Of a DNA stretch of 7,446 bases, positions 1-5,635 are shown in pieces; the first letter of the stretch is position 1; each line of letters starts with the position of its first letter. The notes beneath the pieces were generated by a model. That model did no database searches, had not been told where the DNA came from, and worked only from the letters and a program-made list of their open reading frames with translations. Made by a program: the position numbers and the translations under genes. The DNA is from Thermomicrobiales bacterium (GTDB lineage Bacteria; Chloroflexota; Chloroflexia; Thermomicrobiales; UBA6265). The DNA is taken from contig JAUJMG010000191.1 of assembly GCA_030446955.1 (NCBI GenBank), positions 1-7,446 on the forward strand, written 5' to 3'.

Positions 1-148
1 GCAGGTACGCCCCGCCGAACGGCGTCGAGCGGGTGTAGAGGTCAAACGTCGCGGTCGCGTTCTGGCCCGTCCGCCAGCTGATGTAGGCCGAGTCGAGGTG
101 GTAGAGGTCGACCATCAGCCCGGTCGGTGTTTCGGACACGGGCCACAT
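1..148 (-). CDS. pncB: Nicotinate phosphoribosyltransferase, N-terminal part (cut by left edge)
   Basis: The reverse strand from the ATG at 148 reads 49 residues before the window ends. They include LMVDLYHLDSAYISWRTGQ and then FDLYTRSTPFGGAYL. This matches the N-terminus of nicotinate phosphoribosyltransferases, which typically have a (L/M)xTDLYxLxMA segment followed by FxLxxRxxPFGGxY. The enzyme joins nicotinate to PRPP to give nicotinate mononucleotide, the committed step of the Preiss-Handler NAD salvage route in the cytoplasm. The start is supported by an AGGAGG at 160-155, six bases upstream of the ATG; an adjacent in-frame GTG at 151 is too close to that site. It lies 22 bp downstream of the nicotinamidase gene on the same strand, so the two probably form an operon catalysing consecutive reactions. 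The catalytic His and PRPP-binding region lie outside the window, so activity cannot be judged. The family call rests on motif recall, not a search. Confidence 0.85.
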   Translation of the reverse strand, partial: MWPVSETPTGLMVDLYHLDSAYISWRTGQNATATFDLYTRSTPFGGAYL

Positions 149-170
149 CACGCCCCTCCTCGCCCCGACA

Positions 171-887
171 TCACCCCTCCGTCAACTCACGCACCACGCG
201 AATACCGTTCAGCGCCATGTGATACAGGAAGACCTGGTGGAAGAAATCGCCCGGGTGCGCCATGGCCCCGTCCGGCACTGCGTCGGGAGGGAGGTCGTAC
301 GTGTCCACGGCGTTGGCCGGGACCACGACCTCGAACCCTGGGATGTTGCCCGCGTTTGCGCGCAGGCGCAGGTGCATCGCGAGCTGGTAGGTGCAGAGGT
401 CGGTGCAGTCCCCGACCACGATCGCCGTCCGCAGCTCCGGGTGTTCGTCCAGCCAGTGGTCGAAGGTGGTGCGGATGGCCGGATTGAGGGAGTTCTTCTC
501 GATGACCACGAACCGGTCGGAGAAGGGTAGTCCCTTCAGCTCGGGAACGGTCTCGGCCTCCTCCGTGCCGCGGACACAATGGACCGGCCAGGCGCCAAAC
601 TCCGGCGTGTCCGGATGGTGGGTGTCCTGGAGGAGCACGAAGTGGGGTACGCCAAGCTCGTGCGCCCGCCGGAACAGGTCGACGACCGGCTCCGTCAGCG
701 CGTCGACCCGAGCCGAGGCCAGGCTGCCATGGTCGCAGAAACCAACGATCATGTCGGCGGAGAAGATCGCCGCGGTCGCCGGGTCGGTCACAATGTCGGC
801 AAGCGGCTGCGGCTGGAGTTGCTCGTACCAATCAGTGACGAAAGTCGGCGTGCCAGTTGGCGTCTGGACAGGACTCATCGCTGCCAT
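171..887 (-). CDS. pncA: Nicotinamidase-like isochorismatase-family cysteine hydrolase
   Basis: A 238-residue protein of the isochorismatase/nicotinamidase fold, predicted to hydrolyse nicotinamide to nicotinate and ammonia. Visible catalytic elements are Asp45 (SADMIVGF), Lys131 (VVIEKNSLNPA) and Cys165 (GDCTDLCTYQ), forming the family's Asp-Lys-Cys triad. Asp88 and His90 (LQDTHHP) are likely metal ligands, and His103 lies in the WPVHCVRGTEE block typical of nicotinamidases. I chose the ATG at 887 because AAGGGGG lies five bases upstream. An in-frame ATG at 905 would add six residues but has no comparable ribosome binding site. The sequence between the Asp and Lys motifs and the C-terminus (residues 180-238) are somewhat longer than in the M. 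tuberculosis enzyme (about 186 aa). The immediate downstream neighbour, nicotinate phosphoribosyltransferase, uses the product of this reaction, which strongly favours nicotinamidase over another isochorismatase-family hydrolase. I saw no clear promoter. Confidence 0.85.
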   Translation of the reverse strand: MAAMSPVQTPTGTPTFVTDWYEQLQPQPLADIVTDPATAAIFSADMIVGFCDHGSLASARVDALTEPVVDLFRRAHELGVPHFVLLQDTHHPDTPEFGAWPVHCVRGTEEAETVPELKGLPFSDRFVVIEKNSLNPAIRTTFDHWLDEHPELRTAIVVGDCTDLCTYQLAMHLRLRANAGNIPGFEVVVPANAVDTYDLPPDAVPDGAMAHPGDFFHQVFLYHMALNGIRVVRELTEG

Positions 888-1140
888 CACGTCCCCCTTC
901 GGCATAGGTCACCGCGCCCGGCCGACCTCGGTGGCGTGATCAAGCCACCGAAGGCACGGATAACGGACCACAACCATCGGACCGGTCGCATGCCCGGGAG
1001 CGATCCCCGGCCGGCCACCGGGTGGAATGCTCTTGCCAGGAGCGCGGTCAAGCAGGGAGTGTGCCACCGGGCGAGGCAGATCCCACTGTAGACATACCCA
1101 CTCGCTTGCAGCCACCCGTAACGAACATGGATCCTGCTGA
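888..1140. other. Intergenic region between divergent genes
   Basis: This stretch separates the minus-strand NAD-salvage pair from the plus-strand genes and should hold both promoters. On the minus strand a TTGACC (1051-1046) resembles a -35 box, but 17 bases further there is only a poor -10 (ATTCCA), so I do not call it. A short CCACC-G-GGTGG inverted repeat sits at about 1015-1025, and CCACCGGG recurs at about 1064-1071. I see no coding frame with convincing codon use or a start site in this stretch. Confidence 0.4.
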
Positions 1141-1299
1141 CCAGAACGCTGGATCGGCCGGTGGGTTGATCTCGACGTACACTTGGAGTACGCCTTCGCG
1201 AACCACATCGTGCTCATGGAGCGCCTCGGTCTGGAGGAAGACGTGTCATTCGACCGGGAGTTCGAGTGCGGATCCGGAATCCACCGGGTCAAACGATGA
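1141..1299 (+). pseudogene. Possible 3' remnant of an unidentified gene, overlapping the MBL start
   Basis: One frame is open from just after a TGA at 1138-1140 to a TGA at 1297-1299. It encodes about 52 residues, including HLEYAFANHIVLMERLGLEE and ending GSGIHRVKR. Composition and GC-rich third positions look protein-like (amphipathic, Leu/Glu/Val-rich). No start codon in the frame has a ribosome binding site: the possible starts are TTG 1183, GTG 1210 and ATG 1216. This suggests the tail of a gene whose 5' part is lost. Its stop overlaps the ATG of the following gene in an ATGA arrangement, as expected of genes once translated in tandem. I do not recognise the family. It could also be a chance open frame or a small leader peptide. 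Confidence 0.35.
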
Positions 1300-2126
1300 A
1301 CGCGGCCTCGCATCCCTGGATCTGCGTCACCTGCGGGGCGCACTATCCGGGCGGGGAGGAGCCGCCGGAGCGCTGCCGGATCTGTGAGGACGCCCGGCAG
1401 TACATCGGCCACAACGGGCAGCACTGGACCACGCCCGCCGAGATGCGTGCGCGCCACCAAAACGCCGTCGCGGAGATCGAGCCCGGCCTGACGGGGATCA
1501 CGACCGAGCCGGGGTTCGCGATCGGCCAGCAGGCCCACCTGATCCAGACTCCGGCCGGCAACCTGCTCTGGAGCTCCGTCGCCCACCTGGACGACGCGAC
1601 GGTCGCGGAAATTGAACGGCGGGGCGGGCTGGCCGGAATCACCGTCTCCCACCCCCACTTCTTCACCGGCATGGCAGCCTGGAGCGACGCCTTCGGCGGC
1701 GTGCCGATCCACGTCCACGCCGACGACCAGGCCTGGGTGACTCACCCGAGCGACGCGATCCGGCCCTGGTCCGGCGAGACCCTGGAGGTGCTCCCGGGCC
1801 TGACCCTGATCCGCTGCGGCGGCCACTTTCCCGGCTCCTGCGTGCTCCACTGGGCTGACGGAGCCCGAGGCACCGGGGCGCTCTTCGCCGGCGACACCAT
1901 CATGGTCGCCAGCGACCGCCGCTGGCTGAGCTTCATGTGGTCCTACCCGAACCTGATCCCCCTCCCGGCCCCAGCGGTGCGCCGGATCGCCGCCGCGGTC
2001 GAGCCGTTCCCGTTCGCGCGCCTCTACGGCGGCTGGAGCGGCAGCGTCGTCGCCACGGACGCGAACGCTGCGGTGCAGCGCTCGGCGGAGCGCTACATTG
2101 CCCACTTGGAAGGACGAGGGGCGTGA
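1296..2126 (+). CDS. MBL-fold metallohydrolase with N-terminal rubredoxin-like zinc ribbon
   Basis: A 276-residue protein with two parts. Residues 8-30 carry a Cys4 knuckle (Cys10, Cys13, Cys27, Cys30 in WICVTCG...RCRIC), as in rubredoxin-like or zinc-ribbon domains. Residues from about 65 to 250 read as a divergent metallo-beta-lactamase fold. The usual HxHxDH motif is reduced to SHPHFFTG (His119, His121, with Phe and Thr where Asp and His are expected). Later ligand positions look kept: His177 in GGHFPGS and Asp200 in FAGDTIMV. The final block is YGGW, not the common GH. It is probably cytoplasmic, as no signal peptide or membrane segment is seen. Substrate unknown. The ATG at 1296 overlaps the preceding frame's stop (ATGA). 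A GTG at 1266, preceded by GGGAG at 1256-1260, would add ten residues and is a real alternative start. Thirty-seven bases separate it from the next gene, so cotranscription is likely. Confidence 0.8.
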   Translation: MNAASHPWICVTCGAHYPGGEEPPERCRICEDARQYIGHNGQHWTTPAEMRARHQNAVAEIEPGLTGITTEPGFAIGQQAHLIQTPAGNLLWSSVAHLDDATVAEIERRGGLAGITVSHPHFFTGMAAWSDAFGGVPIHVHADDQAWVTHPSDAIRPWSGETLEVLPGLTLIRCGGHFPGSCVLHWADGARGTGALFAGDTIMVASDRRWLSFMWSYPNLIPLPAPAVRRIAAAVEPFPFARLYGGWSGSVVATDANAAVQRSAERYIAHLEGRGA

Positions 2127-2167
2127 GCGACCGGCGTCCAGGACCGCGACGGGGGGCGAGCAGGTGA
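2123..2167 (+). other. Fourteen-codon frame bridging the MBL and DUF6483 genes by overlaps at both ends
   Basis: A GTG at 2123 overlaps the TGA of the MBL gene (GTGA, 2123-2126). Its frame reads 14 codons (MSDRRPGPRRGASR) and stops at TGA 2165-2167, which itself overlaps the GTG start of the next gene (GTGA, 2164-2167). This could let ribosomes re-initiate across the gap, with the reading frame acting as a coupling device. It may equally be chance in GC-rich DNA. It is Arg-rich, resembles nothing I know, and has no ribosome binding site of its own beyond the GAGGGG at about 2116-2121. Confidence 0.25.
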
Positions 2168-2811
2168 TCCGCCAGGACTACCTGATGCGGATGATCCAGC
2201 AACTCTCCGGCGTGCTTGCACGGATCGTCGGGCTGCGCGCCGACGTACGGCCCGACGAGGCCCTGGAGGAGATCGGCGAGGCCTACGGCCGCTTCGCCGG
2301 GCTCAACCCCTCCCTCGTCCATGCCCTTTCGGAGGAGGACCTGGTCGCCCTCCTGCGCGCCCGCGGGGGGCTCGACCCCCCGCGGACCTACACCCTCGCG
2401 GAACTCCTGCGGGAGGAGGCCGAGATCTTCGCTGAAGGGGGCCGGCCGGAGGAAGCGATCCCTCGCGACCGCAAGGCCCTGCGCCTCTACCTGGAGGTGC
2501 TGCCGGAGCTTGAGGATGCTCCCTCGTCGCCGGACCTCGCCGGTCTCGACGCGGTGCTGGCCCGCGTGGACCCGACCGCCATCCCGACCACCGGGCAGGA
2601 GCTCCTCCTTCGCCATTACGAAGCTGCCGGCCGCTTCGGGGAGGCCGAGGACCTCCTCTTCGACCTGCTCCACGCCGACGACCACGCGCCGGAGACGGCC
2701 GACCTCGCCCGCTCCTTCTACGCCCGCCTGCTCGCCCTCCCCGACGCCGCGTTGGATGCCGGCAACCTCCCCCGCGAGGAGGTCGAAGAGGGTCTGGCTC
2801 GCCTGGGTTAA
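2164..2811 (+). CDS. DUF6483-like helical repeat protein
   Basis: A 215-residue, almost wholly alpha-helical, acidic protein. It opens (V)IRQDYLMRMIQQLSGVLARI, the N-terminal signature I associate with DUF6483 proteins of unknown function. The middle and C-terminal parts look like TPR-type helix pairs: LREEAEIFAEGGRPEEAIPRD at about residues 79-99, and LRHYEAAGRFGEAEDLLFDL at about 147-166. This suggests a scaffold or protein-binding role, but none is established. The GTG at 2164 is chosen because the family start motif begins there. A run of six G (2151-2156) lies seven bases upstream as a weak ribosome binding site. An upstream TTG at 2098 in the same frame would overlap the MBL gene and add unconserved residues. 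Probably cotranscribed with the MBL gene. Its transcript plausibly ends at the intrinsic terminator at about 2997-3031. Confidence 0.75.
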   Translation: MIRQDYLMRMIQQLSGVLARIVGLRADVRPDEALEEIGEAYGRFAGLNPSLVHALSEEDLVALLRARGGLDPPRTYTLAELLREEAEIFAEGGRPEEAIPRDRKALRLYLEVLPELEDAPSSPDLAGLDAVLARVDPTAIPTTGQELLLRHYEAAGRFGEAEDLLFDLLHADDHAPETADLARSFYARLLALPDAALDAGNLPREEVEEGLARLG

Positions 2812-2836
2812 GGATCCTGCTGATGGTAATTGTGCG

Positions 2837-2857
2837 CCGGGCTCCAACGGAGCCCGG
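2837..2857. repeat. Perfect 9-bp inverted repeat with AAC loop
   Basis: CCGGGCTCC (2837-2845), loop AAC, GGAGCCCGG (2849-2857). The hairpin lies 26 bases after the DUF6483 stop. No T tract follows on either strand, so it is not a textbook intrinsic terminator. It could stabilise a transcript 3' end or help Rho- or pausing-based termination. Confidence 0.5.
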
Positions 2858-2996
2858 GTGGTCTGACATGGGAGCCGGTCGCAGCGCGCAGCCGGACGCA
2901 GGCGCAGCCATCCTACGGTTCGCTTGCCCGGATGCGGCACTCGGGTCGGATCACCGTGTCCTTTGACGTGTGCCCGACGTCCGTCGGTCCACCGCC

Positions 2997-3031
2997 GCCG
3001 GTCCGCCCCTCCCGGAGGGGCGCGGCTTTTT
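2997..3031 (+). terminator. Rho-independent terminator
   Basis: GCCG (2997-3000), a three-base bulge (GTC), CGCCCCT (3004-3010), loop CCCGG, AGGGGCG (3016-3022), CGGC (3023-3026), then immediately TTTTT (3027-3031). An eleven-pair GC-rich stem followed directly by a T tract is the standard intrinsic terminator form. It would end transcription from the MBL-DUF6483 genes and insulate the phosphoesterase promoter downstream. Confidence 0.75.
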
Positions 3032-3108
3032 CCGCCCTGCACTCCGACTCCCATAATTACCGCAGCTGTGGCCGCTTGCGGTCAGGACGCGGCGCCCGAA
3101 GGCGTCAC

Positions 3109-3117
3109 TGCTATGAT
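3109..3117 (+). promoter_or_regulatory. Extended -10 promoter for the phosphoesterase gene
   Basis: TGCTATGAT at 3109-3117 gives a TGn extension plus TATGAT, five of six matches to the sigma70-type -10. No good -35 lies 17 bases upstream, as is common for extended -10 promoters. Initiation near 3124 would give a leader of about 80 nt before the GTG at 3205. It sits just downstream of the intrinsic terminator, which fits a new transcription unit. Confidence 0.5.
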
Positions 3118-3139
3118 CGGGCGAGCTAGCGATCTGGGG

Positions 3140-3159
3140 AGCGCCGGGAAGCGCCGGGT
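3140..3159 (+). repeat. Tandem 10-bp repeat in the phosphoesterase leader
   Basis: AGCGCCGGGA (3140-3149) followed directly by AGCGCCGGGT (3150-3159): two copies with one difference. They lie between the predicted transcription start and the ribosome binding site. They could be an operator or part of leader structure, or simply low complexity. Confidence 0.4.
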
Positions 3160-3204
3160 CCCTAAGGGGATCAGGTCCTTGGAACCTTCGGAAAGGAGAG
3201 GCCC

Positions 3205-3927
3205 GTGCGGGTCGCGGTGATGTCGGACATCCACGGGTTCAGCTTGGCGCTGGAGACGGTGATCGCTGACCTGGAGCGGCAAGGTCCCCTCGACGCCGTC
3301 GTGGTCGCTGGCGACCTCTGCGAAGTGGGGCCGGCGCCGGCGGAGGTGCTGGACCTGCTGCGGAGCCGGTCCGAACCCTGCACTGTGCTCCAGGGCAACA
3401 CTGACCGAGATCTGGTTCAGGTAGCGACCGAGGGGTGGGGGCGGGGATCCGTCCGCTTCGCCCTCGACCAGATCGGCGACGAGGGCGTGGCCTACCTGGC
3501 CGGGCTCGCCTTCTCCCACCGGATCACGCCGCCGGGCGGCGGCTCCCCCGCCGACGACCTGCTCGTCGTCCACGCCAACCCTCGCAACCTGGACGACAAG
3601 CTGGACCCGGCGATGAGCGACCGCGAGCTGCGCGAGATCCTCGGGGACGTGCGCGCCGCCGCGATCGCCTTCGGCCACATCCACATCGCCTACACCCGGC
3701 GCGTGGGCGACACCCTCCTTGCCGACGTCTCCGCCGTCGGCAACCCCAAGGACGGCGATCTGCGCTGCAAATACGGCCTCTTCACCTGGGACGCGGCGAA
3801 CCGATCCTGGGACGTCGAGCTGCGCCGCCTCGACTACCCCCTAGACGCGACGGCCGCCCAGATCCGCTCCTGCGCCCTGCCGGACCCTGAACAGACCCTC
3901 GCGAAGCTCCTCCGGGCCTCCTACTAG
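3205..3927 (+). CDS. Calcineurin-like metallophosphoesterase (YfcE/MJ0936 type)
   Basis: A 240-residue cytoplasmic metallophosphoesterase with the family's metal motifs in order: Asp8/His10 in MSDIHG, Asp37 in VAGDLCE, Asn65 in QGNTD, His123 in VVHANP and His158/His160 in FGHIH. These bind two divalent metals (often Mn or Fe) and hydrolyse phosphoester bonds. The GNTD form in place of GNH(D/E) is usual for the YfcE/MJ0936 group, which lacks the His seen in protein phosphatases, so a small-molecule phosphodiester or phosphatase substrate is likely. Substrate unknown. The GTG start follows AAGGAG at 3193-3198 with six bases between. It appears to be a single-gene unit with its own promoter at about 3110 and a leader of about 80 nt in which CCTT (3185-3188) can pair with the AAGG of the ribosome binding site. 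The next recognisable sequence on the same strand is a decayed permease. Confidence 0.88.
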   Translation: MRVAVMSDIHGFSLALETVIADLERQGPLDAVVVAGDLCEVGPAPAEVLDLLRSRSEPCTVLQGNTDRDLVQVATEGWGRGSVRFALDQIGDEGVAYLAGLAFSHRITPPGGGSPADDLLVVHANPRNLDDKLDPAMSDRELREILGDVRAAAIAFGHIHIAYTRRVGDTLLADVSAVGNPKDGDLRCKYGLFTWDAANRSWDVELRRLDYPLDATAAQIRSCALPDPEQTLAKLLRASY

Positions 3928-4110
3928 TTGAGACAGAACTGGGTAGCCGGCCCGCCTGCGCCGCGCCGCATGGATTCGCCAACTTGGCGACGGTGAGGGC
4001 CGTTTAGCCGATCGAAATCCTCGCCGGTGAATCCACTCTTGGGGCTTCGAACCCGAGTCCTCTTGCCATCCCTGGTCGTCCATTCCGCCGAAGCGGGCAG
4101 CGGCGGACGG
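3928..4110. other. Non-coding or decayed stretch before the permease remnant
   Basis: This stretch lies where the start of the permease gene would be expected, but no frame shows the hydrophobic N-terminal helices of that family. The permease frame is interrupted by TGA at about 3994-3996. A TTCGAAC element at about 4048 resembles a tRNA T-loop, but no cloverleaf forms around it. The sequence may be replacement DNA from a deletion junction. Confidence 0.4.
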
Positions 4111-4791
4111 CAGCTCTGGACCGTTGCGGGGGCATTGGGCGGCGCCGGGCTGGTCGGCCCCCTCAATGGCCCCGGCGTGGCCTATCTGCGGATCCCCTCC
4201 CTGGTCATGACCCTCGGCATGAACGCGGTGCTGGCCGGGCTGACGCTGGTCTACACCAACGGCTCGCCGCAGGGGAACGCGCCGGGCCTCGCGCGGGAGC
4301 TGGCGGTGGGCCGGATCGGCAGGACCGTCCCGTAGGCGCTCCTCTTCTGGCTGGCACTCGGCACGGCGCTCATCGCGCTGCTGCGCCGCTCCGTCTTCGG
4401 ACGGCGGTTTTACGCCGGCGGCAACAACCGGCAGGCGGCCTACCTCTCGGGCGTGCCCGTCCTCGGCGTCCTGGTCGCGGCCTACACCCTCTGCGGCCTC
4501 TGCGCGGGCCTCGCCGGCATCCTCCTGACCGGCTACTCCTCCCAGAGCTACCTCGGGATGGGCGATCGCTACGTGCTCCAATCGATCGCGGCGGTGGTGA
4601 TTGGCGGCACCCCAATCCTCGGGGGCTCCGGCGGCTACGGCGGCACGATCGCCGGAGCGATCACGGTCGTGCTGCTGGAGAACACGCTCCAGATCGTCGG
4701 CATCCGCCCGGCCAGCCAGAACATCCTCTACGGCCTGGTCATCCTGCTGATGCTCTTCGTCTACGGCCGCGGCGGCCGGGTCCGGGATTAG
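4027..4791 (+). pseudogene. Sugar-type ABC transporter permease remnant, N-terminal truncation plus in-frame stop
   Basis: One reading frame carries clear homology to inner-membrane permeases of the RbsC/XylH type (BPD_transp_2): GVAYLRIPSLVMTLGMNAVL and LTLVYTNG, then FGRRFYAGGNNRQAAYLSG, and AAVVIGGTPILGGSGGYGGT. It ends with hydrophobic helices and stops at 4789-4791. Two lesions are visible. Recognisable homology starts only near 4117, so roughly the first third (about 90-110 residues of a usual 310-340) is missing. A TAG at 4333-4335 interrupts the conserved frame between GRTVP and ALLFWLALG, and the same frame resumes directly after it. A GTG at 4027 opens the frame, but its first 30 residues look unrelated. 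No ATPase or substrate-binding gene is nearby, so the transporter is not functional here as an operon. Suppression of the TAG would still give an N-terminally truncated protein. The ribose-like or xylose-like substrate cannot be told. Confidence 0.8.
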
Positions 4792-5279
4792 CGGGCAAGC
4801 GCCGGCCCGCCATCGGGCGGTTCTTCCGCCCGGCCTTTGGCCGTCGCGGGCCTCCTAGCAGGGGAGCGCTTCGGTGCCGCCGCCACCCCAGGCTCCGTGC
4901 CGTCCCCGACAACGAGCGGGGCTGCGCCTACGGCCGGGGCCGCATCCGGCGCCATCGCCGCTTCCGCCACCACCGCCACGGTCTGGGACGGGGTCAGGCG
5001 ACCAGCGGCGGGCTGCCCGGTGCCGGCAGATGCCGGACCGGCGGCGCGCGCCGCCTGGCACCGTTGCAGGCGCGTCTCGGCGTCGGCGACCGCCGCCGTT
5101 CGCCGCGCCACCCGACCCTGGGCCCGGGCAAGCTTCTCCCGGGCCGCCGCGAGCTTGGCGGCGGCGGCGGCCAGGCGTCGCTCCGCCTTCCGCTCGCGCT
5201 CGATCAGCCGCCGTTCCTCGGCCGCGGCTCGCCGGAGCGCGGCCGCCGCGCCACCCTGGGTCGACGTCTCGTCGGGCAC
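4788..5279 (-). CDS. Small Ala/Arg/Glu-rich coiled-coil protein of unknown function
   Basis: A 163-residue protein. Residues about 11-79 are a continuous charged helix (for example EERRLIERERKAERRLAAAA) with spaced Leu/Ala, typical of a coiled coil. Residues about 80-163 are Ala/Pro/Gly-rich and apparently disordered. A basic patch, KRSPARRPATAKGRA (about 137-151), recalls histone H1-like tails. No signal peptide or membrane segment is visible. The GTG start is well supported by AGGAGG seven bases upstream (5292-5287). Its stop codon (4788-4790) overlaps the stop of the convergent permease remnant. It is transcribed divergently from the exopolyphosphatase gene across a shared 356-bp region. 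The basic, coiled-coil character would suit a nucleic-acid- or polyphosphate-binding protein, but that is speculation; low complexity makes homology by eye unreliable. Strong codon bias and the ribosome binding site make it likely a real gene. Confidence 0.65.
   Translation of the reverse strand: MPDETSTQGGAAAALRRAAAEERRLIERERKAERRLAAAAAKLAAAREKLARAQGRVARRTAAVADAETRLQRCQAARAAGPASAGTGQPAAGRLTPSQTVAVVAEAAMAPDAAPAVGAAPLVVGDGTEPGVAAAPKRSPARRPATAKGRAEEPPDGGPALAR
4814..4843. terminator. Hairpin pair in the convergent gene end (possible bidirectional terminator)
   Basis: CGGGCGG (4814-4820), loop TTCTT, CCGCCCG (4826-4832) forms a perfect 7-bp stem. Partly overlapping it, CGGCC (4831-4835), TTT, GGCCG (4839-4843) forms a second. 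No proper T tract follows, and both lie inside the last codons of the minus-strand coiled-coil gene. They may slow transcription arriving from the permease side, but codon bias alone could produce them. Confidence 0.25.
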
Positions 5280-5635
5280 GCTGCTTCCTCCTGACTTCGT
5301 CCCACCGCCGCCGGCTCCCCCAGCGGGAGGTCAGGGCCGGACCGGATCGACCACCTCGTCTCCCGACAACGGCACCCACGCCATCCTGCAGACGGAGATT
5401 GCAAGCGCGGCGAACATTGTTAACTCCCGGCGCAGTGGTTCCGCTAGCACCCCGCCATTGTACCGGTTAAGGTATTGTTATTGGGTCGGTGGCGCGCACT
5501 TGCTTCCAATCTACCGTTCAATTCGGCGCCACTCAATGGATATACGCGACCCACGTGGGATGGTCCCGGGCCTCATCGTCGAGCCCCAAACGACGCAGAC
5601 GGCGACTGCTAACGCGGCCGCCGGAAGGAGTAATC
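5280..5635. promoter_or_regulatory. Divergent control region between the coiled-coil gene and ppx
   Basis: A 356-bp region without a supported gene, noticeably richer in A+T between 5410 and 5550 than its surroundings. ATTGTTA occurs at 5416-5422 and 5474-5480, with a related ATTGTA at 5457-5462. TACC and GGTA form a short inverted repeat around GGTTAA at 5461-5474. Weak promoter candidates are plus-strand TTCAAT (5517-5522) with TATACG (5541-5546), 18 bases apart, and minus-strand TTAACA (5423-5418) with CAATCT (5401-5396), 16 apart. The frame of ppx stays open upstream to 5489, but that extension reads as non-coding. Confidence 0.4.

Larger units (their letters stand above)
2812..3204. other. 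Intergenic region (terminators, promoter and leader)
   Basis: About 390 bp with no frame on either strand that has both a ribosome binding site and a recognisable product. It holds a perfect GC-rich hairpin (2837-2857), an intrinsic terminator (about 2997-3031), an extended -10 promoter (3109-3117), a tandem 10-bp repeat (3140-3159) and the leader of the phosphoesterase gene. The part between 2860 and 2995 shows nothing I can name. Confidence 0.5.

Noticed and set aside
888..905. Six-residue longer nicotinamidase start at 905
   Set aside because: No ribosome binding site precedes it, and those very codons contain the AAGGGGG that serves the ATG at 887.
1046..1051. Minus-strand TTGACC as -35 box for the NAD-salvage genes
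   Set aside because: The hexamer 17 bases downstream (ATTCCA) is a poor -10, and the site is about 160 bp from the start codon.
909..2105. Long minus-strand open frame (398 codons) opposite the MBL gene
   Set aside because: It lies antisense to a well-supported gene. Its Gly/Arg/Val-rich composition is what GC-rich coding DNA gives on the opposite strand, and no family motif is visible.
1933..3054. Long minus-strand open frame (373 codons) opposite the DUF6483 gene
   Set aside because: It is antisense to a convincing gene, crosses an intrinsic terminator and has no recognisable domain.
4030..4070. Possible tRNA around TTCGAAC on either strand
   Set aside because: The T-stem pairs only partly, and no acceptor, D or anticodon arms can be formed at proper distances.
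5489..5635. N-terminal extension of ppx from the ATG at 5489
   Set aside because: The added 49 residues are Arg/Ser-rich and non-conserved, the ATG lacks a ribosome binding site, and GTG 5636 has AAGGAG five bases upstream.
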